Shown here: in pieces, positions 43,328-51,298 of the stretch
Position numbering within the stretch: position 1 is the stretch's first letter
How the letters are laid out: the number at the start of each line of letters is the position of its first letter
Origin: Thermosporothrix hazakensis
GTDB taxonomy: Bacteria; Chloroflexota; Ktedonobacteria; Ktedonobacterales; Ktedonobacteraceae
DNA: 64,000 nucleotides
NCBI RefSeq assembly: GCF_003253565.1
Contig: NZ_QKUF01000022.1
Span: forward strand, 1-64,000
Reading direction: 5' to 3'
Translations under genes and position numbers: made by a program
The notes under the pieces: model-generated
Database searches by the model: none
Seen by the model: only the letters and a program-made list of their open reading frames with translations
What the model was told of the DNA's origin: nothing

Positions 43328-44086
43328 TCAAAGAGCAGGCTTGAATGAGCGCACGGCCCAGAACAGTGCCAGCAGCGTGAGGACAAACATCAGGCCGAAG
43401 CTCAGCGGGATCTCACCGCTGAGAAAGTTTCCCTGAAACAGCGCTCGTGTGGCAGTCACCGCGTAGGAAAAAGGGTTCACTCTGGCAATGAGCCGTAAGA
43501 GGACAGGGGCTAACGACAATGGCAACATAATCCCCGACAGCAGCATTAACGGGATACTGAGCGTGCTGAGGAAAGAAGACAGCGCATCCTCACTCTGCAA
43601 CCAGAGGGCCAGTGCATAAGAGCAGGCGGAGAGAAAAGCTCCCATCAGCGCAATCAGGAGCAACGAGAGTAGTACGCCGCGAATGTCCGGACGCAGCCCC
43701 ATCAGACAGGCCAGCAGCACAATCAGTATAACCTGTACTAGCAGCACAAGAACATCATACCCTATTTTACTCAAAGGAAACGCCCAACGGCTGATAGGAG
43801 CCACATGCAGGCGCTCAAGAAAGCCGGAACGCCATTCCTGGAGCAGACCAAAGCCACTATAGAGCGGACCGAAAATCCCCATCAACACCATACAGCCGGG
43901 CGTAAAGGCCAACATGCCGCCTCCCGCAGGAAATCCTGCGATCCGGCTGATCGGGTCTAACAGAGGCGCAAAGAACAACAGGTAACAGGCAGGTTGAAAG
44001 AGCCCGAAGAGAATCCAGGCAGGATTTCGGAAAGAGAGGCGCACATTCCTGACAAAGAGCAGGCGCGTTTCATAGAATAGCTTCAT
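43328..44086 (-). CDS. ABC-2 type exporter permease (DrrB-like)
   Basis: A 252-residue membrane subunit with six hydrophobic helices, starting MKLFYETRLLFVRNVRLSFRNPAWILFGLFQPACYLLFFAPLL. The central PLYSGFGLLQEWRSGFLERLHVAPISRWAF block is the conserved ABC-2 cytoplasmic loop seen in daunorubicin-exporter DrrB proteins. The start at 44086 follows GGAGGG, and the gene overlaps the end of the ATPase gene by 17 bases. It pairs with the ATPase to form a drug or lipid exporter under the TetR regulator upstream. Confidence 0.9.
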   Translation of the reverse strand: MKLFYETRLLFVRNVRLSFRNPAWILFGLFQPACYLLFFAPLLDPISRIAGFPAGGGMLAFTPGCMVLMGIFGPLYSGFGLLQEWRSGFLERLHVAPISRWAFPLSKIGYDVLVLLVQVILIVLLACLMGLRPDIRGVLLSLLLIALMGAFLSACSYALALWLQSEDALSSFLSTLSIPLMLLSGIMLPLSLAPVLLRLIARVNPFSYAVTATRALFQGNFLSGEIPLSFGLMFVLTLLALFWAVRSFKPAL

Positions 44087-45071
44087 GGTTTCCCTCCCAC
44101 AGAGGTGTCTGTTTCTCAGCATCTTTGAAAGAAAATCCGGTCTGCCGTAAAAACACATCATCCAGCGAAGGACGTGACAGCGAAATGGTATGCACGGCGA
44201 TTCCGGCACTATTCAGCAGTTGAAGCAGAGCAGGCAGCCGCTCTTCTCCATTTTCGACATAGACCTGTAACTTCTCAGCTTCTGCCTCAGAAATCAGCCG
44301 TAGCTCACGTACATGAGGCCGCAGCAGGTGTTCCGCCTGCCGCGCGGCGCTGCTAAGTCCGAGTGTGACGACATCGCCGACAATCTGCTGTTTGAGCTGT
44401 GCAGGAGAGCCTTCAGCGACCACCACTCCGGCATTCACAATCGCCAGGCGACTGCAAAGATGATCCGCTTCGTCAAGATAATGGGTGGTTAGCACGATTG
44501 TTGTTCCTGCGGCGTGCAGGCTGCGCACCTCTTCCCAGAGAGCCGCACGACTCTGTGGGTCCAGTCCCGGCGTGGGCTCATCCAGAAACAGCAACCCGGG
44601 TTTATGGACCAGCCCGAGCGCCAGATCAAGCTTGCGCCGCTGCCCGCCTGAATAAGTGATTGCCAGACGATCGATAAAAGGGGCCAGATCAAGCGTGTCA
44701 ATCAACTCAGCCACGCGTTTCCGGGCCGCGCCATAGGACAACCCATAAAGCCGCGCCTGCAACAACAGATTTTCTCGACCGCTCGACAGGCTATCAGTGC
44801 CACCTTTCTGGCTAATAAAGCCAATCGCTGCACGCACTCGATGCGACTCGCGAACCACATTGAAGCCAGCAACCAGAATTCGGCCTTCATCCGGTGAGAG
44901 CAAAGTTGTCAGGATGCGAAGCGTAGTGGTTTTGCCCGCACCGTTCGGGCCAAGCAAGCCGAAAATCTCGCCTTCCTTCACCCGCATATGCAGGCCACGA
45001 AGCGCCTCAACCTGCTTGCCCCGACTTTGAAAGCTTTTGCTCAGGTTCTCAACCTCGATGACATCATGCAT
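44070..45071 (-). CDS. ABC exporter ATP-binding protein (DrrA-like)
   Basis: A 333-residue ATPase. Walker A is GPNGAGKTT, the Q-loop lies in FISQKGG, the signature is YSGGQRRKLDLALGL, Walker B is LLFLDEPTPGLDP, and the switch histidine is in VLTTHYLDEADHL. The ~110-residue C-terminal extension with AGIAVHTISLSRPSLDDVFL is the DrrA-type assembly domain. The ATG at 45071 has a GGAAAGGAG site located just after a palindromic operator. Gene order tetR-ATPase-permease on one strand suggests a self-regulated export operon. Confidence 0.93.
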   Translation of the reverse strand: MHDVIEVENLSKSFQSRGKQVEALRGLHMRVKEGEIFGLLGPNGAGKTTTLRILTTLLSPDEGRILVAGFNVVRESHRVRAAIGFISQKGGTDSLSSGRENLLLQARLYGLSYGAARKRVAELIDTLDLAPFIDRLAITYSGGQRRKLDLALGLVHKPGLLFLDEPTPGLDPQSRAALWEEVRSLHAAGTTIVLTTHYLDEADHLCSRLAIVNAGVVVAEGSPAQLKQQIVGDVVTLGLSSAARQAEHLLRPHVRELRLISEAEAEKLQVYVENGEERLPALLQLLNSAGIAVHTISLSRPSLDDVFLRQTGFSFKDAEKQTPLWEGNHEAIL

Positions 45072-45092
45072 ACCAATAACCTGCTCCTTTCC

Positions 45093-45117
45093 TTACATAC
45101 ATTCAGCATGTATGTAA
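45093..45117. promoter_or_regulatory. TetR-type operator before the exporter genes
   Basis: Perfect inverted repeat, arms TTACATACAT and ATGTATGTAA with a 5-base centre. It closely resembles the AcrR operator (TACATACATT/AATGTATGTA) and lies between the TetR gene and the ATPase gene, just upstream of its ribosome binding site. Confidence 0.7.
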
Positions 45118-45143
45118 ATTACTCAAAAAAAAGAGGAGATAGC

Positions 45144-45752
45144 TTAGCGGCTGATTCCTCGAATAAAGCCATCAACTATCTCCTCTGCCTTTGTTTGAAG
45201 CGGCATCTGATCCGGCATCAACATCCAGAGATCGGTGATGCCATAAATGAGCCCCATCGCGGCAAACGCGGTCGCATCTACGTCCAGATCGGCGCGAGCT
45301 TCTCCGTTCTCTTTTGCCATTCTGAGAAGCTCCGCCATCCCTTCCAGCGAGCGCTGAAGTCCCTCTCTCTTTTCCTGCATTCCATCAACCATCTCGGGCA
45401 GTAGCGCGGTCTGCCAGTTCATCATCTTCTGCATAATCCGAAAATCAGCATCTTCCACCGGATAGAGCATCCAACCAATCAGAATCCGCCGCAAGACACG
45501 GAGAGGGCGATCATCGCGCACATAGAGCGGCTGTAGCTTCTCCCATGCCCGGTGATACTGTTCTCGAATCACCGCGTTGAACAGTTCGGCCTTGCCCCCA
45601 AAATGCCAGTAGACAGCGCCGCGTGTGCTCCCAACCGCACGCGCAATATCTTCCAGCGTTGTCGCGTTATATCCCTTCTCATAAAAGATGCGCAACGCCG
45701 CCTTCAGCAGTTGTTCCCTTGTGATAGCCGCCTCTTCCTTTGTTCGACGCAT
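45144..45752 (-). CDS. TetR/AcrR-family transcriptional repressor
   Basis: A 202-residue repressor from the ATG at 45752, which follows GAGAGGAGAA. The N-terminal helix-turn-helix (LKAALRIFYEKGYNATTLEDIARAVGSTRGAVYWHFGGKAELFNAV) resembles AcrR very closely, including the RGAxYWHF recognition helix. The C-terminal helices form the ligand-binding domain. Matching inverted repeats sit at its own promoter and in front of the downstream ABC genes, so it probably represses both itself and the exporter until a toxic compound binds. Confidence 0.93.
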   Translation of the reverse strand: MRRTKEEAAITREQLLKAALRIFYEKGYNATTLEDIARAVGSTRGAVYWHFGGKAELFNAVIREQYHRAWEKLQPLYVRDDRPLRVLRRILIGWMLYPVEDADFRIMQKMMNWQTALLPEMVDGMQEKREGLQRSLEGMAELLRMAKENGEARADLDVDATAFAAMGLIYGITDLWMLMPDQMPLQTKAEEIVDGFIRGISR

Positions 45753-45775
45753 GATAGCCGTTCTCCTCTCACTTC

Positions 45776-45798
45776 TATACATACACTACGTATGTATA
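45776..45798. promoter_or_regulatory. TetR-type operator at the repressor promoter
   Basis: Arms TATACATAC and GTATGTATA with a 5-base centre. It lies between the -35 TTGACA (45807-45802, minus strand) and the likely -10 TATGTA near 45783-45778. Its ACATAC/GTATGT elements are shared with the site at 45093-45117. Confidence 0.7.
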
Positions 45799-45811
45799 TA
45801 TTGTCAAGGGG

Positions 45812-48800
45812 CTATTCCTGCGGGCGACGCTGGCGTTGCGCTTTTGCCTGCTGGCGTAACCATTCATTGCGAGCCTGCTCCTCAAACGCGATCTCTTCAG
45901 CCGCATCAGAAAGGGACTGCTCGCTCTCGGCATCATCTGCCACGATACCGCCCTGACTATCAAACACCATACGCGAGCGGCCTCCCGGCTCAAACTGGCC
46001 GATTACACCATGCTGTTCCAGCAAATCAATCAGCCGAGCTGCACGTGAATAACCGACGCGGAGCCGCCGCTGTAACAGCGAGATCGAGGCACGGCCTTCC
46101 TCACGGACAACCTCTTCCGCTTTATCAAGCAACTCATCTTCCAGCTCAAAGCCACTTTCCTGCTGCTCCTGAATCTCCCAACCGGGCGCGACCTCTTGTA
46201 ATGCACTCGCGATGCCCGGATCGCTTACCGCATCGCTATGCGCCAGTTCAGCAGCCTGATCGCGCCAGAATTGTACCAGCCGTTCAGCCTCTTCATCAGC
46301 CAGGAAACAGGCCTGAATACGCTCCGGTCGCCCGGCATCGGCGGGAAGATAGAGCATATCGCCACGTCCGAGCAGGCGTTCCGCGCCTCCCATATCAATA
46401 ATGGTACGCGAGTCAACAGCAGAGCTGACCATGAAGGAGATACGCGTTGGAATATTTGCCTTGATCAGACCTGTAATCACATCAACTGATGGGCGCTGTG
46501 TTGCGATCACCAGATGAATGCCGGTCGCACGGGCCAACTGCGCCAGACGGCAGATCATGCTTTCTACTTCCTCGGGGGCTGCCATCATCAGATCAGCCAG
46601 CTCATCAATGATAATCACGATCGCAGGTAAATTGTTCAGCGAGGTATCGCCCTTCGCCAGCCGCTGGAGCCGCATCTTGCGATACCCATCGAGATTACGC
46701 ACACCCAGTTGTGAAAACAGACGATAGCGGCGCTCCATCTCACTGATCGCGTTGCGCAACAGGGGTACAACCTTCTCGACCTCGGTCACGACGGGAGAAA
46801 GCAGGTGGGGAATACCGCTATACAGACTCAGCTCTACCATCTTGGGATCTACCATCAGCAGCCGAACATCGTCGGGCGTTCCCTGAGTTAGCAGGCTGGC
46901 AATCAGCGTATTGATCATCACGCTTTTGCCTGCGCCCGTCGCACCCGCGATCAGCAGGTGAGGCATACGGGCCAGATCACCAAAGCGTACCTGTCCGGCA
47001 ACGTCTTTTCCCAGCGCCACCGTCAGCTTTGACTTATTTTTGGCCGCCTGGTACTCTCTACTTTCCAGGACCTCACGCAGCGTCACCAGCCGACTGTTCT
47101 TGTTTGGAATCTCCACGCCGACATAGGGGCGACCCGGCACCGGAGCTTCCATACGAATGGACTTGGCTTCCAGCACCAGCGCGAGATCATTCTGCAAGGC
47201 CATAATGCGGCTCACACGCGTGCGCGTCTCATAGATGATATTGCCCGCGGCGTCACGCATGGGGATCATCTTCCCGGTCTTATCATCCTTTATCAGTGCG
47301 GGCTTACCGGTCGGACGGATGCCAAAACGAATCACGGTCGGCCCGATACTGATATCTTCCGGGCGCACCTCTGCCTCGACCCGGAAGCTGCGCAGCGTCT
47401 CCTGGATCAGGCGGGCCAGCTCTGCGGTATTATCGTTATACATCTGGAGCTTGGCCGACTCGGCACTATTCAGCAACGAGGTATCCGGCACCCGCCAGCG
47501 CGAAACAATGCTCGGGGTCTGCGCCGCCCGTTCACGTCTTGAGCCACGTTGATTGGCCGGGGTCTGTAGGCGTGGATTCGACGGCGTTCCATCCTCATCG
47601 GCAACTATGGCCTGTGGCGCTTCCAGCTTTACCTTACGCCGGGGCGGCGCTTTACGCCCTTTTTGCTCAAAAGGCAGGGGCTGCTGACTCACGCTATCAA
47701 CAGATGCGGCATAGTCATGAGGATCAAACGAGGGAGGAACCCGCATCGGCCCTTTCGGCACGCTCCCGATATGTTGCTTGTGTAAATTAATATCGTTGAG
47801 CGGGTCTTCATCCTCCTCCTCGAAAGGCATATCTGAATGCAGATCCACAGTCTCATCATCAGCCAGATCCTCCATCTCGGCAAGATCTAGCTGCTTGCCA
47901 GAGTGCGAAAGGATCAGAGGCTCCTGAGAGTCATCATCCTCATCCCCTATGTCGTCCGGCTCGCTTTGCTGGCGCATATAGCGACTGAAACGCGGCCGCT
48001 GCCCCAGAAATGGAGAGCTCTGCTGGCCGGTGCTCTCTTCCGCATGTCTACCAAAAAGGCCACGGAGCGAGCGATAGGTAGACAGCACATGGCCGAAGGT
48101 GATACGGAAACTGAAAATGAAAACCAGCAGAAAAGCCCCTATAAGAATAACATGGGCAATCAGCGCGTCCCATCCGAGGAACGGAAGCGCCAGCGCATCA
48201 GCCAGAGAGCCAGCTTTCCCCTGTCCGAGCCAGAGGCGCGATTCTACCAGCAAGATCAACAACAGCACAATCGAGCCAACCACCATCGGCCAGCGCATCA
48301 GCCGCGTTCTGCGCACCCCTTCAACCAGATGAATAGTGGAAAATGCGATAAGGCCAAGCGCAAAGAGGTAAGCAGTCCAGCCCAGCAGGCCGATAAAGAA
48401 CGCTTTGATCGCACTAAAGACCGGAGAAGTGCTGAAGATCGTTAAAGATCCAAACAGAAGCAAAGAGAGAATAAGAAGCAGAACACCGAAAACGCGCTGC
48501 TGCTGATACGAATCCAATGTCTCCCACTGTTGCCGTATCCAATCAATAAACCGCGTATCCTGTGGACCCTGTTTCTCGGCAACCGGAGGAACCGCGGTTC
48601 GTGCGGAAGCTGCTTTCTTTTTTCCGGTTGATGCACGTGAAGCTGACTTTGTCCGTTGTGTTTGCTGCTGTGCAGCCTGTTTACGACCACTCGGGCGCGA
48701 GGTCGAGGAGATACTGGAACGCTGCTCGACTCGCGCTTTCATCAATCTGTGAGAGCCCAGTGCTCCGGCAGCACCACTGACACGCGATGGCCCTAGCCCC

Positions 48801-48841
48801 TTTTGGCGCTCATCGTCTTTTTTCTTTTTGCCACCTGCCAT
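45812..48841 (-). CDS. ftsK: DNA translocase FtsK/SpoIIIE
   Basis: Septal DNA pump that clears the chromosome at division; 1009 residues. The N-terminus is a basic, Ala/Arg-rich region (about 1-85), followed by four transmembrane helices (about 110-260). A poorly conserved linker of ~200 residues rich in Asp, Gln and Arg comes next. The motor domain (about 450-850) has Walker A GATGAGKSVMINTLI, Walker B IIIIDELADLMM and the RISFMVSSAVDSRTIID block. A C-terminal gamma winged helix (ISLLQRRLRVGYSRAARLIDLLEQHGVIG) reads polar KOPS-type sequences. The ATG at 48841 follows AGGAGG. Confidence 0.96.
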   Translation of the reverse strand: MAGGKKKKDDERQKGLGPSRVSGAAGALGSHRLMKARVEQRSSISSTSRPSGRKQAAQQQTQRTKSASRASTGKKKAASARTAVPPVAEKQGPQDTRFIDWIRQQWETLDSYQQQRVFGVLLLILSLLLFGSLTIFSTSPVFSAIKAFFIGLLGWTAYLFALGLIAFSTIHLVEGVRRTRLMRWPMVVGSIVLLLILLVESRLWLGQGKAGSLADALALPFLGWDALIAHVILIGAFLLVFIFSFRITFGHVLSTYRSLRGLFGRHAEESTGQQSSPFLGQRPRFSRYMRQQSEPDDIGDEDDDSQEPLILSHSGKQLDLAEMEDLADDETVDLHSDMPFEEEDEDPLNDINLHKQHIGSVPKGPMRVPPSFDPHDYAASVDSVSQQPLPFEQKGRKAPPRRKVKLEAPQAIVADEDGTPSNPRLQTPANQRGSRRERAAQTPSIVSRWRVPDTSLLNSAESAKLQMYNDNTAELARLIQETLRSFRVEAEVRPEDISIGPTVIRFGIRPTGKPALIKDDKTGKMIPMRDAAGNIIYETRTRVSRIMALQNDLALVLEAKSIRMEAPVPGRPYVGVEIPNKNSRLVTLREVLESREYQAAKNKSKLTVALGKDVAGQVRFGDLARMPHLLIAGATGAGKSVMINTLIASLLTQGTPDDVRLLMVDPKMVELSLYSGIPHLLSPVVTEVEKVVPLLRNAISEMERRYRLFSQLGVRNLDGYRKMRLQRLAKGDTSLNNLPAIVIIIDELADLMMAAPEEVESMICRLAQLARATGIHLVIATQRPSVDVITGLIKANIPTRISFMVSSAVDSRTIIDMGGAERLLGRGDMLYLPADAGRPERIQACFLADEEAERLVQFWRDQAAELAHSDAVSDPGIASALQEVAPGWEIQEQQESGFELEDELLDKAEEVVREEGRASISLLQRRLRVGYSRAARLIDLLEQHGVIGQFEPGGRSRMVFDSQGGIVADDAESEQSLSDAAEEIAFEEQARNEWLRQQAKAQRQRRPQE

Positions 48842-49252
48842 TCAGGTTTTTCCTCCTACGTTCAATACCAGAGGGAGACAACAGTTATGATAGCGCAGAT
48901 GGAACATGGAAGCAAGGGCTAGAACACCGGATTCATGCAAGCAGAGCAGTACAGGACGGGCTCGAAAGCAGCCATTCTAGCGCCAGAGCCAGATAAAAGA
49001 CCGAACATCAGTAATCATGACTGCTGCGGCAATAAGAAGAAGACAGAGCAACATAAAGATAAGGGTGACAAGCTTACGTAGAAGAGGAGGGAACACCTGC
49101 TATATCTCCATTCGCTAATTCGCTACATCTTTTTGTATCCTCAGATCTTTTCTCTTTCCATTATATTTCACATCGAAAATGCGCCACTCATCTCCTGTCC
49201 CTTTCGCCTGGTTCTTCCTATCCACGCTCTTTCCGCCCTCTCACAGGTAGAA
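48842..49252. other. Region between ftsK and the thi operon
   Basis: About 410 bases. The ftsK promoter lies at 48887-48915 and the thi terminator at 49253-49283. Between them the sequence has no gene, repeat or hairpin I can support. Confidence 0.4.
48887..48915 (-). promoter_or_regulatory. Promoter of ftsK
   Basis: Minus-strand -35 TTGCTT (48915-48910), 17-base spacer and -10 TATCAT (48892-48887), about 45 bases before the start codon. Confidence 0.55.
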
Positions 49253-49283
49253 CAGAAAAGAGCCGCCCTGCACAGAGCGGCTC
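49253..49283 (-). terminator. Terminator of the thiGES operon
   Basis: On the minus strand arms GAGCCGC and GCGGCTC (7 bp) are followed by TTTTCTG. It begins 10 bases beyond the thiS stop. Confidence 0.75.
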
Positions 49284-49292
49284 GTCTCGCGC

Positions 49293-49526
49293 TTACCCGC
49301 CACCCACCATCGTCACCAGTTCCAGTCGACAGCCCTCATACAAAGGTGTGGTCCCAAACTGCTCACGAGCAATGATGGTCCCATCCAGTTGCGCAACCAC
49401 CAGTCGCGGCGCAATCGAGAGTTCCTGTAAGAACTCTGCAATAGTGCAGCCCGCTCGCACGGTGCGCGTCTGTCCGTTCGCGAGAATAGAAATCGTCCCA
49501 TTCGCAGGCTGCTGTCCGTCGGTCAT
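49293..49526 (-). CDS. thiS: Sulfur carrier protein ThiS
   Basis: Ubiquitin-like 77-residue protein that carries sulfur as a C-terminal thiocarboxylate for thiazole synthesis. It ends in MVGGG, so the essential Gly-Gly terminus is present. The beta-grasp pattern (ISILANGQTRTVRAGCTIAEFLQEL, then VVAQLDGTIIAREQFGTTPLYEGCRLELV) is normal. The N-terminal extension of about ten residues is unremarkable. Its ATG overlaps the thiE stop by four bases, so translation is coupled. The partner adenylyltransferase ThiF and sulfur donors are not in the window. Confidence 0.92.
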   Translation of the reverse strand: MTDGQQPANGTISILANGQTRTVRAGCTIAEFLQELSIAPRLVVAQLDGTIIAREQFGTTPLYEGCRLELVTMVGGG

Positions 49527-50179
49527 GCGTCTGCTTCTCCTTTCCTATCACTGGCTCTGCGGAGCCGCTCAACCTCTACTGAGACAGAGGGAGCTTGAAA
49601 AAGAGCCGAGATCACCGCAACACCATTTGCACCCGCCTCTATGACCTCCGCCGCGTTCTCGGAGGTAATGCCACCTATGCCTATCAACGGCAGTGCCGGA
49701 TACGCCTGTCGCAGTGCCCGAATCAGCCCGATCCCTGCGGTTCTTTCACCCGGATGTGAGTGAGAGGGAAAGAGCGTCCCGGCCAGCAGGTAATCAGCGC
49801 CCGCTTCCACAGCCTCCCTGGCCTCCTCCAACGAGTGAACGGAGACCCCAAGCAGCATCTCAGGACCAACCAGTGACCGGGCAACCGCGACAGGAAGAGA
49901 GCGTCTGCCAAGCTGGAAGCCATGCGCCCCCGCAGCCAGGCCCACATCAAGCCGGTCATTGACGATCAGGGCGGTCTGATAACGGTTGCAGAGCGGCAGA
50001 AAGCGCCGCGCAAGCGCATAGAGCGAGGCTGCCGAAAGCGTATGGCCTCGAAGTTGCAGCATGGAAATCCCGGCAGCCAGGGCCTCTGTCACCACGCGTT
50101 CCAGTTCCGCGTGCGTCGGATCGGTTACCAGGCACAACTGAAAAGGATTGCGGGTAGCTTCTCTGGAATCCCGGCTCAT
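49523..50179 (-). CDS. thiE: Thiamine-phosphate synthase
   Basis: TIM-barrel enzyme that joins the pyrimidine and thiazole phosphates to make thiamine monophosphate. From the ATG at 50179 it is 218 residues, the normal length. Earlier in-frame starts would run into thiG. LCLVTDP, GISMLQLRGH with the pyrophosphate-binding Q/R, ALIVNDRLDVGLAAGAHGFQLG, GVSVHSLEEAREAVEAGADYLLAGTLFPS and GIGGITSENAAEVIEAGANGVAVIS are the conserved blocks. It lies between thiG and thiS in one TPP-regulated operon. Confidence 0.93.
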   Translation of the reverse strand: MSRDSREATRNPFQLCLVTDPTHAELERVVTEALAAGISMLQLRGHTLSAASLYALARRFLPLCNRYQTALIVNDRLDVGLAAGAHGFQLGRRSLPVAVARSLVGPEMLLGVSVHSLEEAREAVEAGADYLLAGTLFPSHSHPGERTAGIGLIRALRQAYPALPLIGIGGITSENAAEVIEAGANGVAVISALFQAPSVSVEVERLRRASDRKGEADA

Positions 50180-50189
50180 AGGAGTCTCC

Positions 50190-50990
50190 CTACCTGTTCG
50201 TAGCGCTTTCATACGACACGACACCGGTTGTCGGGCTACTGGCCTGAGCATACGCGCTTCGAGGAATTCGACCCGCCAGAAAAGCGGCTCGCCCGGCCTC
50301 AACCGCCTGCTTCATCGCCAGCGCCATCAGTGGCGGTTTTCCGGCCTGTGCCACCGCCGTATTCATCAGGCAGGCAGCAGCGCCCAGCTCCATCGCCAGC
50401 GCCGCATCAGAAGGCGCACCAATGCCCGCATCAACAATCACCGGTACTCGTGCCTGCTCAATAATAATCTGAATCTGGGGCAGGTTTAAGAGTCCCTGTC
50501 CTGAGCCGATCGGCGAGCCAAGCGGCATCACTGTTACCGCCCCCACATCCTGCAACCGCTGCGCCAGGATGGGATCAGCGTTGATATAGGGCAGCACCTC
50601 AAAACCTTCCTCGATCAACAGGCGCGTCGCTTCCAGCGTGGCAACAGGATCAGGGAGCAGGTAGCGCGCATCTGGAATGACCTCAAGCTTGATCCAGCGT
50701 GGCAATCCCATCGCAGCCGCCAGCCGGGCTATCTGAACCGCCTCCTCTACTGTTTTACAGCCCGCTGTATTGGGTAGAATGGTGTATCGTGCCGGATCAA
50801 TGAAATCCAGCAACGACGGTTGCCCGAGATTGGAGAGGTCAAGTCGCCGCAATGCAACCGTGACGATCTCGGTGCCGCTTGCCTCAAGGCTCGCCTTCAT
50901 CTCTTCAAAATCCCGATACTTGCCGGTTCCCAGGATCAGGCGTGACCGAAACGCACGCGAACCGATTTTGAGCGTATCGCTTGTCATCAT
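50190..50990 (-). CDS. thiG: Thiazole synthase
   Basis: Makes the thiazole phosphate of thiamine from deoxyxylulose phosphate, dehydroglycine and ThiS-thiocarboxylate; ~266 residues. Blocks seen are LKIGSRAFRSRLILGTGKYRDFEEM, TAGCKTVEEAVQIARLA, WIKLEVIPDARYLLPDP with the Schiff-base lysine, AVTVMPLGSPIGSGQGL, VPVIVDAGIGAPSDAALAMELGAAACLMNTAVA. The ATG at 50990 is chosen because a longer frame would run into the riboswitch terminator. It is the first gene of thiG-thiE-thiS behind the TPP riboswitch. thiC and the glycine/tyrosine oxidase genes lie elsewhere. Confidence 0.95.
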   Translation of the reverse strand: MMTSDTLKIGSRAFRSRLILGTGKYRDFEEMKASLEASGTEIVTVALRRLDLSNLGQPSLLDFIDPARYTILPNTAGCKTVEEAVQIARLAAAMGLPRWIKLEVIPDARYLLPDPVATLEATRLLIEEGFEVLPYINADPILAQRLQDVGAVTVMPLGSPIGSGQGLLNLPQIQIIIEQARVPVIVDAGIGAPSDAALAMELGAAACLMNTAVAQAGKPPLMALAMKQAVEAGRAAFLAGRIPRSAYAQASSPTTGVVSYESATNR

Positions 50991-51033
50991 GTTGGCCTTT
51001 CTTTTTTTCAGGAGGTTGAGGAGGAGGCCCAAC

Positions 51034-51067
51034 AAAAAAGCCGTTCTCCTCACAGCGAGGAAACGGC
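51034..51067 (-). terminator. Expression-platform terminator of the TPP riboswitch
   Basis: On the minus strand the stem GCCGTT/TCCTC pairs with GAGGA/GAACGGC round a short loop, followed by TTTTTT. It stands between the aptamer and the thiG start codon, so ligand binding would favour premature termination. Confidence 0.85.
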
Positions 51068-51097
51068 CAATACATCTTCACCGAAAGAGGCACAAGA

Positions 51098-51206
51098 AAG
51101 CGTTCCCTCCGCTGGTATGATCCAGATCAGGTACATCGATACAGGGTCAGCAACATTGACGGGTTGCACTCTCAGCCCGGCTCTCCGGGCTCCCCTAGCT
51201 TCCCTT
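51098..51206 (-). promoter_or_regulatory. TPP riboswitch (THI element)
   Basis: The minus strand contains GGGGAGCCC, then GGGCTGAGAG, then ACCTGATCTGGAT followed by ATACCAGCG (51111-51132 region) and the closing AGGGAA. These are the conserved parts of the thiamine pyrophosphate aptamer, with the P1-P5 layout and the CTGAGA and GATCTGG binding segments. It precedes thiG and is followed by an intrinsic terminator. The optional P3a arm is short. Confidence 0.95.
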
Positions 51207-51213
51207 TAAATAG

Positions 51214-51243
51214 ATTGTACAGATTTACAGGTTGATCATTCAA
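51214..51243 (-). promoter_or_regulatory. Promoter of the thi operon
   Basis: Minus-strand -35 TTGAAT (51243-51238), 18-base spacer and -10 TACAAT (51219-51214). The start site would lie just before the riboswitch aptamer. Confidence 0.65.
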
Positions 51244-51298
51244 AGCTCTATTGGAAAAACATCTCTTATCTAAGCATACCATATCGAAGCGGTTGCAC

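Noticed and set aside
50990..51053. Upstream start extending ThiG by 21 residues
   Set aside because: It would place coding sequence directly in the riboswitch terminator; the ATG at 50990 gives normal ThiG length.
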